A stretch of DNA of 64,000 nt, from NCBI RefSeq assembly GCF_900452865.1, contig NZ_UGOZ01000001.1, forward strand, positions 1,302,001-1,366,000, read 5' to 3'. A model generated the notes under the pieces. The model was not told the DNA's origin, made no database searches, and saw only the letters and a program-made list of their open reading frames with translations. This DNA comes from Legionella taurinensis (GTDB lineage: Bacteria; Pseudomonadota; Gammaproteobacteria; Legionellales; Legionellaceae). A program made the translations under genes and the position numbers. Shown in pieces: positions 19,792 through 28,913 of this stretch. How positions within the stretch are numbered: the stretch's first letter is position 1; each line of letters opens with the position of its first letter.

Positions 19792-20691
19792 TTGGATTTT
19801 ACAACGCTGCCATACGCAGACAGAACAGCCATTGCGGAATTGCAAGTATTCATCAGCGAACTGGAAAGCCATACCTGTGAAGGCAAGCTGATTTACACAT
19901 TGAATGAGTCACAGCAAGGCCGGTTGCTCACGCTGATTAAAGCAATCAGTCTGTCTCTGTTAATTAAGCTGGCGATGGAAGACAACCACGTCAATGCCTT
20001 GTGCAGACACCCTGTTTTGGAACCTCACTGGAACGAGCGATGGCGGCTAAGCGGCCGTAATCCGCATGAAATGGCGATAAAAAATAATCAACCGGTGCAT
20101 GAATACCTGCCGCAACCCACCATCCCAACTTTCCAGCTGCTGCAGGGCATTTTTCTCTACAGCCAATACAGAACCAACAGTGATGCCGCCATGCTTCATT
20201 TGTATGAAGCCGCAGAGGCCGGTTATTTTCCTGCATTAAGCGTGTTAACCAATCACTGCCTGACGCAACCGGATCTACATCATAAAGCACTGAATTATGC
20301 CGCCTTGGCCGCTAATTATTACTGGACCCCGGGCTACCTGCTTTTAGCCGTGACTGAACTTAAGCTGGAACAGTATGACAAGGCGCTGCTTCATTTGATT
20401 ATTGCTGAGAAGCTCCTGCCTTATTCAGACACCATGATTAACAATGCCTACCAGGGGCAGTCTCTGGCGGTCATTGCCCAGCCACTGATGCCGTCTCTGG
20501 ATGCCCATAACTGGATGGAAGCAAAAATAAAGCTTGCCCAGCTAGGTCATCTTCCCCTGAACATGGTGACCAGCCGCCTGTATGCGCAAGCGGATCGTGT
20601 AGTTGAGGAGATCAAGGCAATCTTGACCCCCATGCCGGAGGAGCCAGAAAAAACCAAAACGGACAATTCCCTGGGTCCTCGTTTTAGCTAA
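19792..20691 (+). CDS. Helical-repeat protein of unknown function inserted in the ccm operon
   Basis: Starts at TTG 19792, chosen because CAGGAGAAG sits 6 bases upstream. The 299-residue product is soluble and mainly helical. Its middle (residues about 115-230) has alternating small/aromatic residues of the Sel1/TPR type (AAMLHLYEAAEAGYFPALSVL, HKALNYAALAANYYWTPGYLLLAV, YDKALLHLIIAEKLL, each trimmed). An N-terminal part carries WNERWRLSGRNPHEMAIKN, a phrase I associate with a Legionella-restricted family without being able to name it securely. It lies 80 bases after the FAD gene and 74 before ccmC, same strand. A scaffold or effector role is possible; no catalytic motif is seen. Confidence 0.65.
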   Translation: MDFTTLPYADRTAIAELQVFISELESHTCEGKLIYTLNESQQGRLLTLIKAISLSLLIKLAMEDNHVNALCRHPVLEPHWNERWRLSGRNPHEMAIKNNQPVHEYLPQPTIPTFQLLQGIFLYSQYRTNSDAAMLHLYEAAEAGYFPALSVLTNHCLTQPDLHHKALNYAALAANYYWTPGYLLLAVTELKLEQYDKALLHLIIAEKLLPYSDTMINNAYQGQSLAVIAQPLMPSLDAHNWMEAKIKLAQLGHLPLNMVTSRLYAQADRVVEEIKAILTPMPEEPEKTKTDNSLGPRFS

Positions 20692-20765
20692 ACGAAGGCA
20701 TTGGTTGTCCCTCCTTGCCATTGCATGATAAAATCTGCCTTTTTTGAGTCCTGCTTAAATCCCTT

Positions 20766-21506
20766 ATGTGGAAATTTCTCTACCAACTGGCGTCGCCCAG
20801 AAATTTTTACCAGCTGACGCAACGCTGGCTTCCTGTATTGGGAGGGAGTGTGTTGCTGACCTTGCTGCCGGGCCTTGTCTGGGGGCTTTTTTTCGCACCG
20901 CCTGATTACCAGCAGGGGGATGCATTCCGCATCATTTATATTCATGTTCCAGCGGCTTTTTTATCCATGTCCCTGTACGCCTGGATGGCTTTTCTCGCCG
21001 TGCTGCTTCTTGTCTGGCGGATTAAGCTTGCCGGGTTAATGCTCTCGGTGGTGGCGCAGCTCGGTGCGGTAATGGCCTTTTTAGCCTTAGCCACTGGCAG
21101 TATCTGGGGAAAACCCATGTGGGGCGCGTGGTGGGTATGGGATGCACGGTTGACTTCCGAACTTATTCTCCTGCTGCTTTATATCGCTATTCTGGCCATT
21201 CGGTCGGCTTTCAGTGATTCCGAGCGCGGCGATCGGGTGATTGCCATTCTGACACTGGTGGGACTCGTGGATCTGCCCATTATTCACTATTCGGTTTACT
21301 GGTGGAACACCCTGCACCAGGGATCGACCCTGTCGGTGTTTGCCAAGCCTAAAATTGCAGCGCCGATGCTATATCCCTTGCTGCTTTCCTTGCTTGGTTT
21401 CACCCTGTATGCGTTATGGATTATTCTGCATAAAGCCCGCAATGAACTGTTGCTGCGTGAACGGCGCCAGCAATGGGTGAGAGAGTTGGTGGAGGAAAGA
21501 CAATGA
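20766..21506 (+). CDS. ccmC: Haem exporter protein CcmC
   Basis: Six-helix membrane protein that loads haem onto CcmE. It holds the tryptophan-rich WWD domain as GKPMWGAWWVWDARLTSELI, and flanking axial histidines are seen in IIYIHVPAAFLSM and in the stretch VDLPIIHYSVYWWNTLHQG. Length (246) is normal. The ATG at 20766 follows a weak ribosome site. Its stop overlaps ccmD (ATGA). It resumes the ccm operon after the two inserted genes. Confidence 0.96.
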   Translation: MWKFLYQLASPRNFYQLTQRWLPVLGGSVLLTLLPGLVWGLFFAPPDYQQGDAFRIIYIHVPAAFLSMSLYAWMAFLAVLLLVWRIKLAGLMLSVVAQLGAVMAFLALATGSIWGKPMWGAWWVWDARLTSELILLLLYIAILAIRSAFSDSERGDRVIAILTLVGLVDLPIIHYSVYWWNTLHQGSTLSVFAKPKIAAPMLYPLLLSLLGFTLYALWIILHKARNELLLRERRQQWVRELVEERQ

Positions 21507-21652
21507 ACTGGTTGGCAATGGGGAAGTATGCCATGTATATCTGGCCGGCTTATGGTTTGGTCTGCGGGGTTTTAGCGCTGTTGCTGCTGGATATCAAACG
21601 GCAGCAGAAACGAACACGCAGTAAACTGAATCAATGGTTCAGGCGGCAATGA
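21503..21652 (+). CDS. ccmD: Haem exporter protein CcmD
   Basis: Tiny 49-residue frame. One membrane helix ([20 protein letters not shown]) follows the CcmD-type start [13 protein letters not shown], and the tail is strongly basic ([16 protein letters not shown]). CcmD holds CcmABC together with CcmE. It overlaps the ccmC stop by 4 nt, and ccmE begins within 3 bases of its end. Position, size and topology make the call firm although the sequence is short. Confidence 0.92.
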   Translation: MNWLAMGKYAMYIWPAYGLVCGVLALLLLDIKRQQKRTRSKLNQWFRRQ

Positions 21653-21654
21653 CC

Positions 21655-22086
21655 ATGCATCCTGTCCGTCAACGAAAATTGATTTTAATTTTAAGTCTGC
21701 TCGCTGGATTGACTCTGGTGACGGCGCTTATCATGTATGCTTTGCGCCAGAATATCAGTTTGTTTTATACCCCTTCGCAAATGGCTGAGGGCAAGGTAAC
21801 CCAGGGGCAAAAGGTACGGATTGGCGGCATGGTGGTCAAAGGCAGCATTGTTCGCGGAAGCCAGGATTTGACAGTCCGCTTTAAACTCACTGATTTTAAC
21901 AACGAAATAGAAGTCAGCTACCGGGGTATATTACCGGATCTGTTTCGCGAAGGGCAGGGGATCGTGGCCTTAGGCCAGGTGCTTGATGAGGGCCATTTTA
22001 ATGCCGCGGAAGTGCTCGCCAAACACGATGCCAATTACATGCCGCCAGAAGTCAAAGCCGCCTTGGCTGCTCAGGGGAAAAAATGA
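21655..22086 (+). CDS. ccmE: Periplasmic haem chaperone CcmE
   Basis: Carries haem covalently from CcmC to CcmF. I prefer the ATG at 21655 because AGGCGG lies 8 bases before it; an ATG at 21649 overlapping the ccmD stop is the alternative. The membrane anchor (residues 9-29) leads into [17 protein letters not shown], an exact family hallmark. The haem-attachment histidine is His124 in [13 protein letters not shown]. The stop overlaps the ATG of ccmF. Confidence 0.96.
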   Translation: MHPVRQRKLILILSLLAGLTLVTALIMYALRQNISLFYTPSQMAEGKVTQGQKVRIGGMVVKGSIVRGSQDLTVRFKLTDFNNEIEVSYRGILPDLFREGQGIVALGQVLDEGHFNAAEVLAKHDANYMPPEVKAALAAQGKK

Positions 22087-24035
22087 CAGCAGAACTGGGT
22101 TTATTTTCGTTAGTGCTCGCGTTGCTGTTTGCGGTGTTGCTGGCAACCATTCCAACCGTTGGCCTGCTGCGCGCCAGAGCGGGCTGGATTGCGACAGCAC
22201 CCGCATTGGCAGCGGGGCAATTTATGTTTATCAGTTTAGCCTACCTTGCCTTGACCGTCTGCTTTTTGCGTGATGATTTTACGGTAATCTATGTCTTGAG
22301 CAATTCCAGCGTGAATTTACCCTGGTTTTACAAACTCTGCGCCGTCTGGGGAGGGCATGAGGGGTCCATGCTGCTTTGGGTTGCCATCCTCAGTTTGTGG
22401 ATGATGGGTGTCAGTTTTTTCAGCAAGAACCTAGATGAAGCCCTCCGCACCCGTGTGCTGGTTGTCCTGGGACTCATCAGTATTGGTTTTATTTTATTCC
22501 TATTAAGTACGTCCAATCCGTTTGCGCGTCAATTCCAGGTGCTCAATACGCAGGGACGGGATTTAAATCCCTTGCTGCAGGATCCAGGCTTTCTGTTTCA
22601 TCCCCCGATGCTGTACATGGGCTATGTTGGTTTTTCGGTGGCGTTTGCTTTTGCGATTGCGGCCCTATGGCTTGGCCGGGTTGAATCTTCCTGGGCAAAA
22701 TGGACAAGACCCTGGACACTGGCGGCCTGGTGTTGTCTAACCACGGGCATTACTCTTGGAAGCTGGTGGGCTTACCGCGAGTTAGGCTGGGGCGGCTGGT
22801 GGTTCTGGGATCCGGTCGAAAACGCCTCCTTCATGCCCTGGCTGGTGGGTACCGCGCTGATTCATTCCCTGGCGGTCAGCGAAAAGCGACAGCAATTCAT
22901 TGCCTGGACATTATTATTGTCCATTACTGCTTTTTCGCTAAGCCTCGTGGGAACATTTCTCGTTCGCTCGGGTGTGCTAACCTCTGTCCATGCCTTTGCC
23001 GTGGATCCACAGCGGGGCCTCTTTATTTTGTGCTTTCTGCTGACGGTTATTGGTGGCTCGCTGCTGTTGTTCGCGCTTCGTGCGCCGGGCCTTACGCGGC
23101 GGAACAATCCCGCCTTGATTTCAAAAGAAAGCGCCTTGCTTTTAAACAATGTTTTTCTTGCCGTTATCATGTTAACCGTATTGATGGGAACGATTTATCC
23201 CTTGTTAATTGACGGCCTTGGACTTGGCAAGTTATCGGTGGGGGCGCCGTATTTCAATACGGTATTCGTTCCTCTGATGATTCCTTTGCTGCTGCTGATG
23301 GGATTAGGCATTCATTTACGATGGCAAAAAGACACTCTTCCAGCGGTTCTAAACCGTCTGAAGAGTGTCTTTGGCATCAGTGTCCTTATTCCCCTTGCGA
23401 TCCTCCTGTTCATTGAACAGCCCATGAATGGTTACAGCCTGCTTGGGCTTATACTGGCTGTGTGGATCGTGCTGAGTACCGGCAAACTGGTTTACCTCCG
23501 GGGGCGGGAGCGAGGGTTTAACACCCTGGGTCAGGCGTTTTGGGGAATGGTGCTTGCTCACGTCGGTGTGGCTGCCGCGGTTATTGGTGTGGCCATTTCC
23601 AGCGGCTATGGCATTCAGGATGATGTCAAACTGGCGCCCGGTAATGAAGCGATGATTGCCGGCTACCGCATTCGGTTCATCAGTGAACAACCTTTGCAGG
23701 GGCCTAATTATCAAGGAACGCGTGCCCGCTTTGAAATCAGCCGCGGATCGCAGGTGCATGTGATTTATCCTGAAAAACGCATGTATACCATCGGCCAAAT
23801 GGCAATGACGGAATCAGCCATCGACGTCAATCCTTTCCGCGACATTTACGTGGCTCTGGGGGAGCCTGTGGATGAAACGGCTTGGTCTGTGCGCCTGTAT
23901 TTTAAACCCTTTATCCGTTGGATCTGGAGTGGGGGCTTTCTGATTTTAGCCGGTGGTTTGCTTGCCTTATCCGATCGCCGTTATTACCGGCAGCAAAAAA
24001 CCGTCCCAGCCCATTTAGGAGTGAGTCAGTCATGA
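22083..24035 (+). CDS. ccmF: Cytochrome c haem lyase subunit CcmF
   Basis: Large multi-helix membrane protein that attaches haem to apocytochrome c. It contains [12 protein letters not shown] near the N-terminus and the WWD domain ([19 protein letters not shown]). A histidine-bearing loop follows ([15 protein letters not shown]), and the conserved [17 protein letters not shown] comes next. At 650 residues it is full length. Start and stop overlap ccmE and ccmG by 4 nt each. Confidence 0.97.
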   Translation: MTAELGLFSLVLALLFAVLLATIPTVGLLRARAGWIATAPALAAGQFMFISLAYLALTVCFLRDDFTVIYVLSNSSVNLPWFYKLCAVWGGHEGSMLLWVAILSLWMMGVSFFSKNLDEALRTRVLVVLGLISIGFILFLLSTSNPFARQFQVLNTQGRDLNPLLQDPGFLFHPPMLYMGYVGFSVAFAFAIAALWLGRVESSWAKWTRPWTLAAWCCLTTGITLGSWWAYRELGWGGWWFWDPVENASFMPWLVGTALIHSLAVSEKRQQFIAWTLLLSITAFSLSLVGTFLVRSGVLTSVHAFAVDPQRGLFILCFLLTVIGGSLLLFALRAPGLTRRNNPALISKESALLLNNVFLAVIMLTVLMGTIYPLLIDGLGLGKLSVGAPYFNTVFVPLMIPLLLLMGLGIHLRWQKDTLPAVLNRLKSVFGISVLIPLAILLFIEQPMNGYSLLGLILAVWIVLSTGKLVYLRGRERGFNTLGQAFWGMVLAHVGVAAAVIGVAISSGYGIQDDVKLAPGNEAMIAGYRIRFISEQPLQGPNYQGTRARFEISRGSQVHVIYPEKRMYTIGQMAMTESAIDVNPFRDIYVALGEPVDETAWSVRLYFKPFIRWIWSGGFLILAGGLLALSDRRYYRQQKTVPAHLGVSQS

Positions 24036-24571
24036 CACGACTAATCAACTGGCGTTTATTGCCCTTTTTCATTTTTGTGGTCTTGGTTTTGTTTTTCTGG
24101 CGGGGACTGTCCCTTGACCCTCAAAAGCTCCCTTCCAGCAAGCTTGGTCATCCGCTGCCTGTTTTTAAACTGCCTGTACTGGGTCACGAAAGCAAGACCA
24201 TGACATCCGATCGCTTAAGAGGGCAGGTGAGTTTATTGAATGTCTGGGCCAGCTGGTGTGCTGCCTGTGTTGAAGAGCAGGTTTTTCTGCTGCAGTTGGC
24301 CAAAGAGGGGATCCCACTGTATGGCCTGAATTACAAGGACAATAGTGACAATGCGTTAAAATGGCTGGCGGAATGGGGAAATCCCTACCGTCTGATTGCC
24401 GAGGACGCCAAAGGCCGAGTAGCCATCGATTTAGGGGTTTATGGCGCACCGGAAACCTTTCTTATTGATAACAAGGGCATCATTCGATATCGCCATGCCG
24501 GCATTCTGGATGAAGCAACTTGGAAAAAAGAATTTCTGCCCCGCATTAACCAATTGAAAAGACAATCATGA
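24032..24571 (+). CDS. ccmG: Thiol:disulfide interchange protein CcmG/DsbE
   Basis: Membrane-anchored thioredoxin that keeps the CXXCH cysteines of apocytochrome c reduced. The ATG at 24032 overlaps the ccmF stop. An N-terminal anchor (residues about 9-25) is followed by the CcmG-type segment LGHPLPVFKLPVL and the active site NVWASWCAACVEE with Cys76 and Cys79. The usual motif is WCPTC, so WCAAC is a mild variation in the intervening pair. The cis-proline region is YGAPETFLID. Operon coupling continues into ccmH. Confidence 0.95.
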   Translation: MTRLINWRLLPFFIFVVLVLFFWRGLSLDPQKLPSSKLGHPLPVFKLPVLGHESKTMTSDRLRGQVSLLNVWASWCAACVEEQVFLLQLAKEGIPLYGLNYKDNSDNALKWLAEWGNPYRLIAEDAKGRVAIDLGVYGAPETFLIDNKGIIRYRHAGILDEATWKKEFLPRINQLKRQS

Positions 24572-24966
24572 AGAAAGGGCTGGCCTACATTCTGATACTC
24601 ATGCTCTGTTCGTTGGGTGCGGCCCAGGCGAACAGTTTTTATCCTTTGGATTCTCCCCGAAAGGAAGCGCAATTTAATCACTTATTGAAGGAATTGCGTT
24701 GCCTGGTCTGCCAAAATCAGGATTTGGCCGATTCCAATGCTGATTTGGCGAAGGATTTACGCGGGCAGGTGTATGATCTTGTGAGGGAAGGGAAGAGCGA
24801 CAGTGAAATCATTCAATACCTGACTGACCGTTATGGCGATTTTATCCTGTTTAATCCCCCGGTCAAGGCGGTCACCGTGCTGTTGTGGTTTGGTCCCATT
24901 CTGTTTCTGGCATTGGGGTTACTGGTTTTTTGGCGGACAGGTTTAAAGCAGGTTGCACATGAATGA
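24568..24966 (+). CDS. ccmH: Cytochrome c maturation protein CcmH
   Basis: Short CcmH form (132 residues) with signal peptide, the redox motif LRCLVCQNQ (Cys45 and Cys48) and the three-helix domain (DLAKDLRGQVYDLVREGKSDS, trimmed). A C-terminal membrane helix anchors it. It reduces the disulfide of the apocytochrome. It overlaps ccmG by 4 nt and the following TPR gene by 8 nt, which shows the split CcmH/CcmI arrangement rather than the fused E. coli form. Confidence 0.95.
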   Translation: MKKGLAYILILMLCSLGAAQANSFYPLDSPRKEAQFNHLLKELRCLVCQNQDLADSNADLAKDLRGQVYDLVREGKSDSEIIQYLTDRYGDFILFNPPVKAVTVLLWFGPILFLALGLLVFWRTGLKQVAHE

Positions 24967-25618
24967 GAAATGGCTTTTATTGGCTTTTGGTGCGTTGATT
25001 CTTTCAGCCCTGCTGCTGCTTTTCTTTAGTCTCCGGCAGACAAAAGGCACGCTGATTGTCCTTGTTCCCCTTTTTATTGCAAGTGCCTGTGTCGGCTACT
25101 GGTATTGGGGAAGCTGGCAGGCCTTAAACGATTATTCACGGCAGCAGGCTCGTATGCAGGACGTGAAGAAAGTGCTCGCGACGATTAAGGACCCCCAGGA
25201 TTTAATTGTCCGTTTGCGGCAGCGTTTGGACGATACGCCAGCGAGTTCGCGCGGATGGTACTTATTGGGCAGGCTTTACCTCAGTCAAAATGAATTACAG
25301 CAGGCCAAGATGGCTTTTAAAAAAGCCATTACTCTTGATTCTGACAATGACACGGCGAGAATCAGTTACATCCAGGTTCTGTTATTGCTCAATCACCAAC
25401 AGTTTAATGAGGAGATGACGGCGCAGTTGCATCAGTTGTTGAAAAAAAATCCGCAACAACCGGATGCCCTGGCCATGCTTGCTGCCAAAGCGTATCAGGA
25501 AAAGGAGTTCAGTGAGGCGATCGTTTACTGGCAACAACTGCTTAAAATGGTTCCAGGTAATTCGGAGACAGCACAGGGCCTGCGCAAAGCCATTGCTAAA
25601 GCACAACAACAGTTATAG
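24959..25618 (+). CDS. ccmI: Cytochrome c maturation TPR protein CcmI
   Basis: Chaperone that delivers apocytochrome c to the CcmFH lyase. Two N-terminal membrane helices (residues about 4-24 and 34-51) flank a short cytoplasmic loop. A periplasmic TPR domain follows (SSRGWYLLGRLYLSQNELQQA; ALAMLAAKAYQEKEFSEAIVY, each trimmed). I chose ATG 24959, which overlaps ccmH, over a TTG two codons earlier. It is shorter (219 residues) than many CcmI proteins because the C-terminal periplasmic extension is missing. It closes the ccm operon. Confidence 0.9.
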   Translation: MNEKWLLLAFGALILSALLLLFFSLRQTKGTLIVLVPLFIASACVGYWYWGSWQALNDYSRQQARMQDVKKVLATIKDPQDLIVRLRQRLDDTPASSRGWYLLGRLYLSQNELQQAKMAFKKAITLDSDNDTARISYIQVLLLLNHQQFNEEMTAQLHQLLKKNPQQPDALAMLAAKAYQEKEFSEAIVYWQQLLKMVPGNSETAQGLRKAIAKAQQQL

Positions 25619-25694
25619 AGTGGTAGTTCCCATTTATTTGCTATTCATAGTCTAGTATGTAGGGTTAATGGTCGAACGTTTTCAAGGAGGAAAC

Positions 25695-25901
25695 ATGACA
25701 AACCGTGTTTATCAAATTGTTGAATTAGTGGGTACCTCAGAAGAAGGCATTGAGGAAGCAATCAATAATGCCATCGCTCAGGCGGCAAAAGTTCATGGCA
25801 AACTGGACTGGTATGAAGTACTTCAAACCCGCGGTTTTATCGAAGGCAGTGAAAGCAAATACTACCAGGTTCATTTGAAAATAGGCTGCCACGCGCATTA
25901 A
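25695..25901 (+). CDS. Dodecin family flavin-storage protein
   Basis: 68-residue protein that should assemble into a hollow dodecamer binding riboflavin or FMN/FAD. The start is set by a strong AAGGAGG ribosome site 6 bases before ATG 25695. The sequence follows dodecins almost motif by motif: VYQIVELVGTSEEGIEEAI, the flavin-stacking tryptophan in LDWYEV, RGFIEG, and YQVHLKIG. It is monocistronic. The hairpin at 25930-25947 (TTCCCGC/GCGGGAA) may end its transcript. Confidence 0.92.
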   Translation: MTNRVYQIVELVGTSEEGIEEAINNAIAQAAKVHGKLDWYEVLQTRGFIEGSESKYYQVHLKIGCHAH

Positions 25902-25914
25902 TTGCCCTTCGGTG

Positions 25915-26075
25915 TCATGGAACCATGGATTCCCGCCTTCGCGGGAAGGACAGCTCGGGAACGCAATGCCATTCCCTGCCGCCTGCTTCCTTTCCCGCCA
26001 TCCCACATTCTTCCCGCCACCTCCCGTATCCTTCCCGTCATCCTCTGCGCAGGTGGGGCTCCATGCCGTTCAGGT
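25915..26075. repeat. Intergenic GC-rich repeat tract with short hairpins
   Basis: Between the dodecin and the convergent flavoprotein gene the sequence contains ATGGATTCCCGCCTTCGCGGGAA (broken here as TTCCCGC, CTTC, GCGGGAA) and then several further TTCCCGCCA/TTCCCGTCA copies spaced 13-22 bases apart. It looks like a dispersed intergenic repeat of the type seen in many proteobacteria, partly decayed. I see no coding potential. Confidence 0.5.
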
Positions 26076-26130
26076 GGTATGAAACAGGATAATTACGTGG
26101 TGGGAGGGCCGATTCCAGGGTTATTTTCTG

Positions 26131-27666
26131 TCACTGCAGGTTAACAGGTGAATAAACGTCCATTTCATCCTGTTTCGCTTTTTTGATTGTCGATGAGTTG
26201 ATTTTAAACAGACACAGGTTAGCCAGGCGGGGCACCTTCTCTTTGCTACCCAGTAATTCACGGCGATAAAATTCGGTAGCCTCAATGGCTTGTTTAGCAC
26301 CCTCAGGATTGCTGCCAGGTCCTGTTAAATTAAAGCGTTGGGGGGTATGGGCGCCATCCAGCAAGATGTGTCGAAAGCCTGGATCATAAGCTTTTATGTC
26401 AGGCAAAATACCGATTTTCTTAGCCAGCGAATTTAAAAATTCAATCTCATCGCGTTTAGTCGGCGTTTCTTTTATTTCCTTAAATAGTGTTTCTTCACTG
26501 GGTAACGGACACCTGCCGCTGAATACCCCGCACGCCAGCCGTGCCTGTAAGTCCACAATCGGAAAGACCGCACCACGTGCGCCTTCGTACATGCCGATGA
26601 CCGCGAGATTAGGAGATAACATCGTGTCTTCGTAGGGGTTGGGAAGGTGCCTTAAATGTTCGGGAAGAAAGGGCAATTGACGCTGATACCCGGTGCAAAA
26701 AATCACATGATCGAATTCATAAAACTGGCCATTGGTGAGTTTCATGCCCTTCTCGGTAAAAGAGTCAATCTCACCTTTCGCAAAAACGATTTTTTCTTCG
26801 CGGCATCGCTTAAAATAGTCTTCAACAATGGTAAATTTCATGGGCGATGCGTTCGTCATTTGCCACTCAGCAAAGTCCTGTTGTTCCTGACAATGTGCAT
26901 GTAAGAACGTCACTTCTTCCTCAGGCGATTTAGGCGTTTGGCTGTTGGCGTAGGTTTTTAATAAATCCCGGGGTAACCAGGGCCCCTGATGTTCAGGATC
27001 AGCAGAGCGGTATCGTTTAACGCACCAATGCTCCTGGCGAAAATGATGGGTTGTCAATGCGGCCACGGGTGCTAATTCTTCGGCTATGGCTGTACCGCTG
27101 AATGAATTACCGACCACCAGCACTTTTTTTCCGGCAAAGGGTTTAGGACCCTGATAATCGGCACTGTGGCTCATCTTGTGTCGAACGGTTTCCAGTCCTT
27201 TAAATGGGGGGATAAACGGGTGGGAAAATTTACTGCTGGCTACGATAACGGCATCAAATATTTTTTCCTGGCACGCAAGAGAATCGTTCTGTTGCCAGCG
27301 AACCAGCCATTGATTGTCCTTAGGTTTGATTTCTATAACCTTCGATTCAAACCGCACACAGGGTAGGAGCTTAAATTCTTTCGCATACGCTGATAAATAA
27401 GCATAATGTTGCTCAGTGGTAGGAAAATCCGGGGTATTGGAGGGCCATGGAAAATCAGAGAACGCGCCTGTATAGCGAGAAATGTTACTCTTCATGCCAG
27501 GCCAGGCTGTGCCTTGTTGATGGGCGGCGTGCTGTGCCTCGCCCCAGACACCGCCAATCCCTCCGGACATTTCAAAGGCAGTCGGGCTCAGTCCTTCTGC
27601 CAGTGCTGCCTTGATGGAAGTCAGGCCGGAGGGGCCTGCACCAATAATTGCTATTTCCTTTCCCAT
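26131..27666 (-). CDS. Flavin-containing monooxygenase-like protein
   Basis: 511-residue flavoprotein of the FMO/Baeyer-Villiger class. It has an FAD fingerprint at the N-terminus (IAIIGAGPSGLTS, GxGxxG at residues 9-14), then GGIGGVWG, and AWPGMKSNISRYTGAFSDFPW, which is typical of FMOs. The FMO-like histidine motif is KMSHSADYQG, and a second, NADPH-type fold is VLVVGNSFSGTAIAEEL. A late DHVIFCTGYQRQLPFL matches the conserved ATGY box. It lies 14 bases after the membrane gene upstream, so the two are probably co-transcribed. Substrate unknown. Confidence 0.86.
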   Translation of the reverse strand: MGKEIAIIGAGPSGLTSIKAALAEGLSPTAFEMSGGIGGVWGEAQHAAHQQGTAWPGMKSNISRYTGAFSDFPWPSNTPDFPTTEQHYAYLSAYAKEFKLLPCVRFESKVIEIKPKDNQWLVRWQQNDSLACQEKIFDAVIVASSKFSHPFIPPFKGLETVRHKMSHSADYQGPKPFAGKKVLVVGNSFSGTAIAEELAPVAALTTHHFRQEHWCVKRYRSADPEHQGPWLPRDLLKTYANSQTPKSPEEEVTFLHAHCQEQQDFAEWQMTNASPMKFTIVEDYFKRCREEKIVFAKGEIDSFTEKGMKLTNGQFYEFDHVIFCTGYQRQLPFLPEHLRHLPNPYEDTMLSPNLAVIGMYEGARGAVFPIVDLQARLACGVFSGRCPLPSEETLFKEIKETPTKRDEIEFLNSLAKKIGILPDIKAYDPGFRHILLDGAHTPQRFNLTGPGSNPEGAKQAIEATEFYRRELLGSKEKVPRLANLCLFKINSSTIKKAKQDEMDVYSPVNLQ

Positions 27667-27680
27667 TTGTCCTCAACTCA

Positions 27681-28856
27681 TTAAGTGGGGGTAAAGGCGT
27701 TATAGGGTTCTATTGACCCCACCTGCTGTGTCAATACCACTGCTTCACTGGGAACCTCTTTTTGCGGTTTATAAAACGTGGCATGCCTGGCATCTGACAG
27801 TGAAGGCACTTCAACCTTGCCATTTTGGCGCGTGGGGCTTAATTGTTGCAGACCTGCTGTTAATTGCTTAATGCGGGCAGACGATTCCACCAACTCGTTG
27901 CACACCACGGAGAAAGGGTAATAAGCATAACGGCATTTTTTACCCTGGTAGGGTGTGGGCGAGGAAATGGAATCCCGGGTGGTTGGGATGACGGCATTTT
28001 GATTTATCCAGGTTTTGAGGGAATTGTAATCCGTGATTTTGGTCGATCCTGGAACTGTCCGCCACTGATCATTGTCGAGGTATTCTTTTACCAGCAGAAC
28101 AGGGCGTTCGATTTCCATGTGTGGAAATAGCTCGTCTTCAAGCGTCAGAGGCGTCTTGTGCTCGAGCGCTTTTGCAATGCCGGATAAATTTTCAGCCAAG
28201 TGGTAATGGCGTTCGAGTTCTGCCTTCAGTTTCTCTGCCTGTTCATGGAAACGCACCAGGCGCTCGGCCTGCTTCAATTGGTCTGGATCAATACCCTTCG
28301 CTTCTTGCAATAAGGACGTTGTGTTGCCGATATCCAACGATTCCAGTTTTACATCGCCCATTTCCTGTTTCAGATCATCCACATCGACGGATTGCGGGCT
28401 GTTATCGCTAGCGGGAGCACGGTCAGGGGTGAGGTTAATCAAACCGAGCAGGTAGGTGCTGGCTGTGGCAAAGTAAGCAATCGGCTGGGAAAAATTTTCG
28501 CCCACGCCCTGCCACCCATCCAGGAATGCCGCGGCCAGCCCTTGAAAGAATACCTTGATCCCGTCGCCGATGGCTGTGGACAGGGCCCAAATGGCAAGGA
28601 CAGGGACCAGGCCGGCACTGATTAACCAGAAGACAGGTGCAAACAGAACAGCAACAATCATGGCCAATGTGGAATTTAAACCCCACGCATTCAATACGGC
28701 GCTTGCAAGAGCAGGTGCCAGCACAACCCAAGCCAGGGCGGCAACAACATAACCCAATGCGACAAAAAGTTGAACCAGGGCGAACTTGAGTAATAAAACC
28801 AAAGGCCCGAGGAGTATGGCCGTTGTGTAGTTTAGAAACTCTAAAATCTTTTCCAT
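27681..28856 (-). CDS. Multi-helix membrane protein with U-box-like domain, candidate effector
   Basis: Residues 5-145 are a hydrophobic block of about five membrane segments (LLGPLVLLLKFALVQLFVAL; AMIVAVLFAPVFWLISAGL and others). A charged coiled-coil-like stretch follows (residues 180-235). Residues 236-300 then resemble a U-box: RPVLLVKEYL, VPGSTKITDYNSLKTWINQN, IPTTRDSI line up with the PVxxxxGxTYxxxxIxxWxxxN...PxTRxxL pattern of U-box E3 ligases. The tail is polar. There is no signal peptide of the cleavable type. Membrane segments plus a ubiquitin-ligase-like domain would suit a protein acting on host membranes. The U-box call is by eye and remote; Tyr/Trp spacing supports it but no profile was run. 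It precedes the FMO gene in one operon. Confidence 0.55.
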   Translation of the reverse strand: MEKILEFLNYTTAILLGPLVLLLKFALVQLFVALGYVVAALAWVVLAPALASAVLNAWGLNSTLAMIVAVLFAPVFWLISAGLVPVLAIWALSTAIGDGIKVFFQGLAAAFLDGWQGVGENFSQPIAYFATASTYLLGLINLTPDRAPASDNSPQSVDVDDLKQEMGDVKLESLDIGNTTSLLQEAKGIDPDQLKQAERLVRFHEQAEKLKAELERHYHLAENLSGIAKALEHKTPLTLEDELFPHMEIERPVLLVKEYLDNDQWRTVPGSTKITDYNSLKTWINQNAVIPTTRDSISSPTPYQGKKCRYAYYPFSVVCNELVESSARIKQLTAGLQQLSPTRQNGKVEVPSLSDARHATFYKPQKEVPSEAVVLTQQVGSIEPYNAFTPT

Positions 28857-28913
28857 GATTAGAAGCCTTAGCCAGAGTTATACAGCAGGCCTATCCTAAC
28901 CCTGCGCGGTTGG

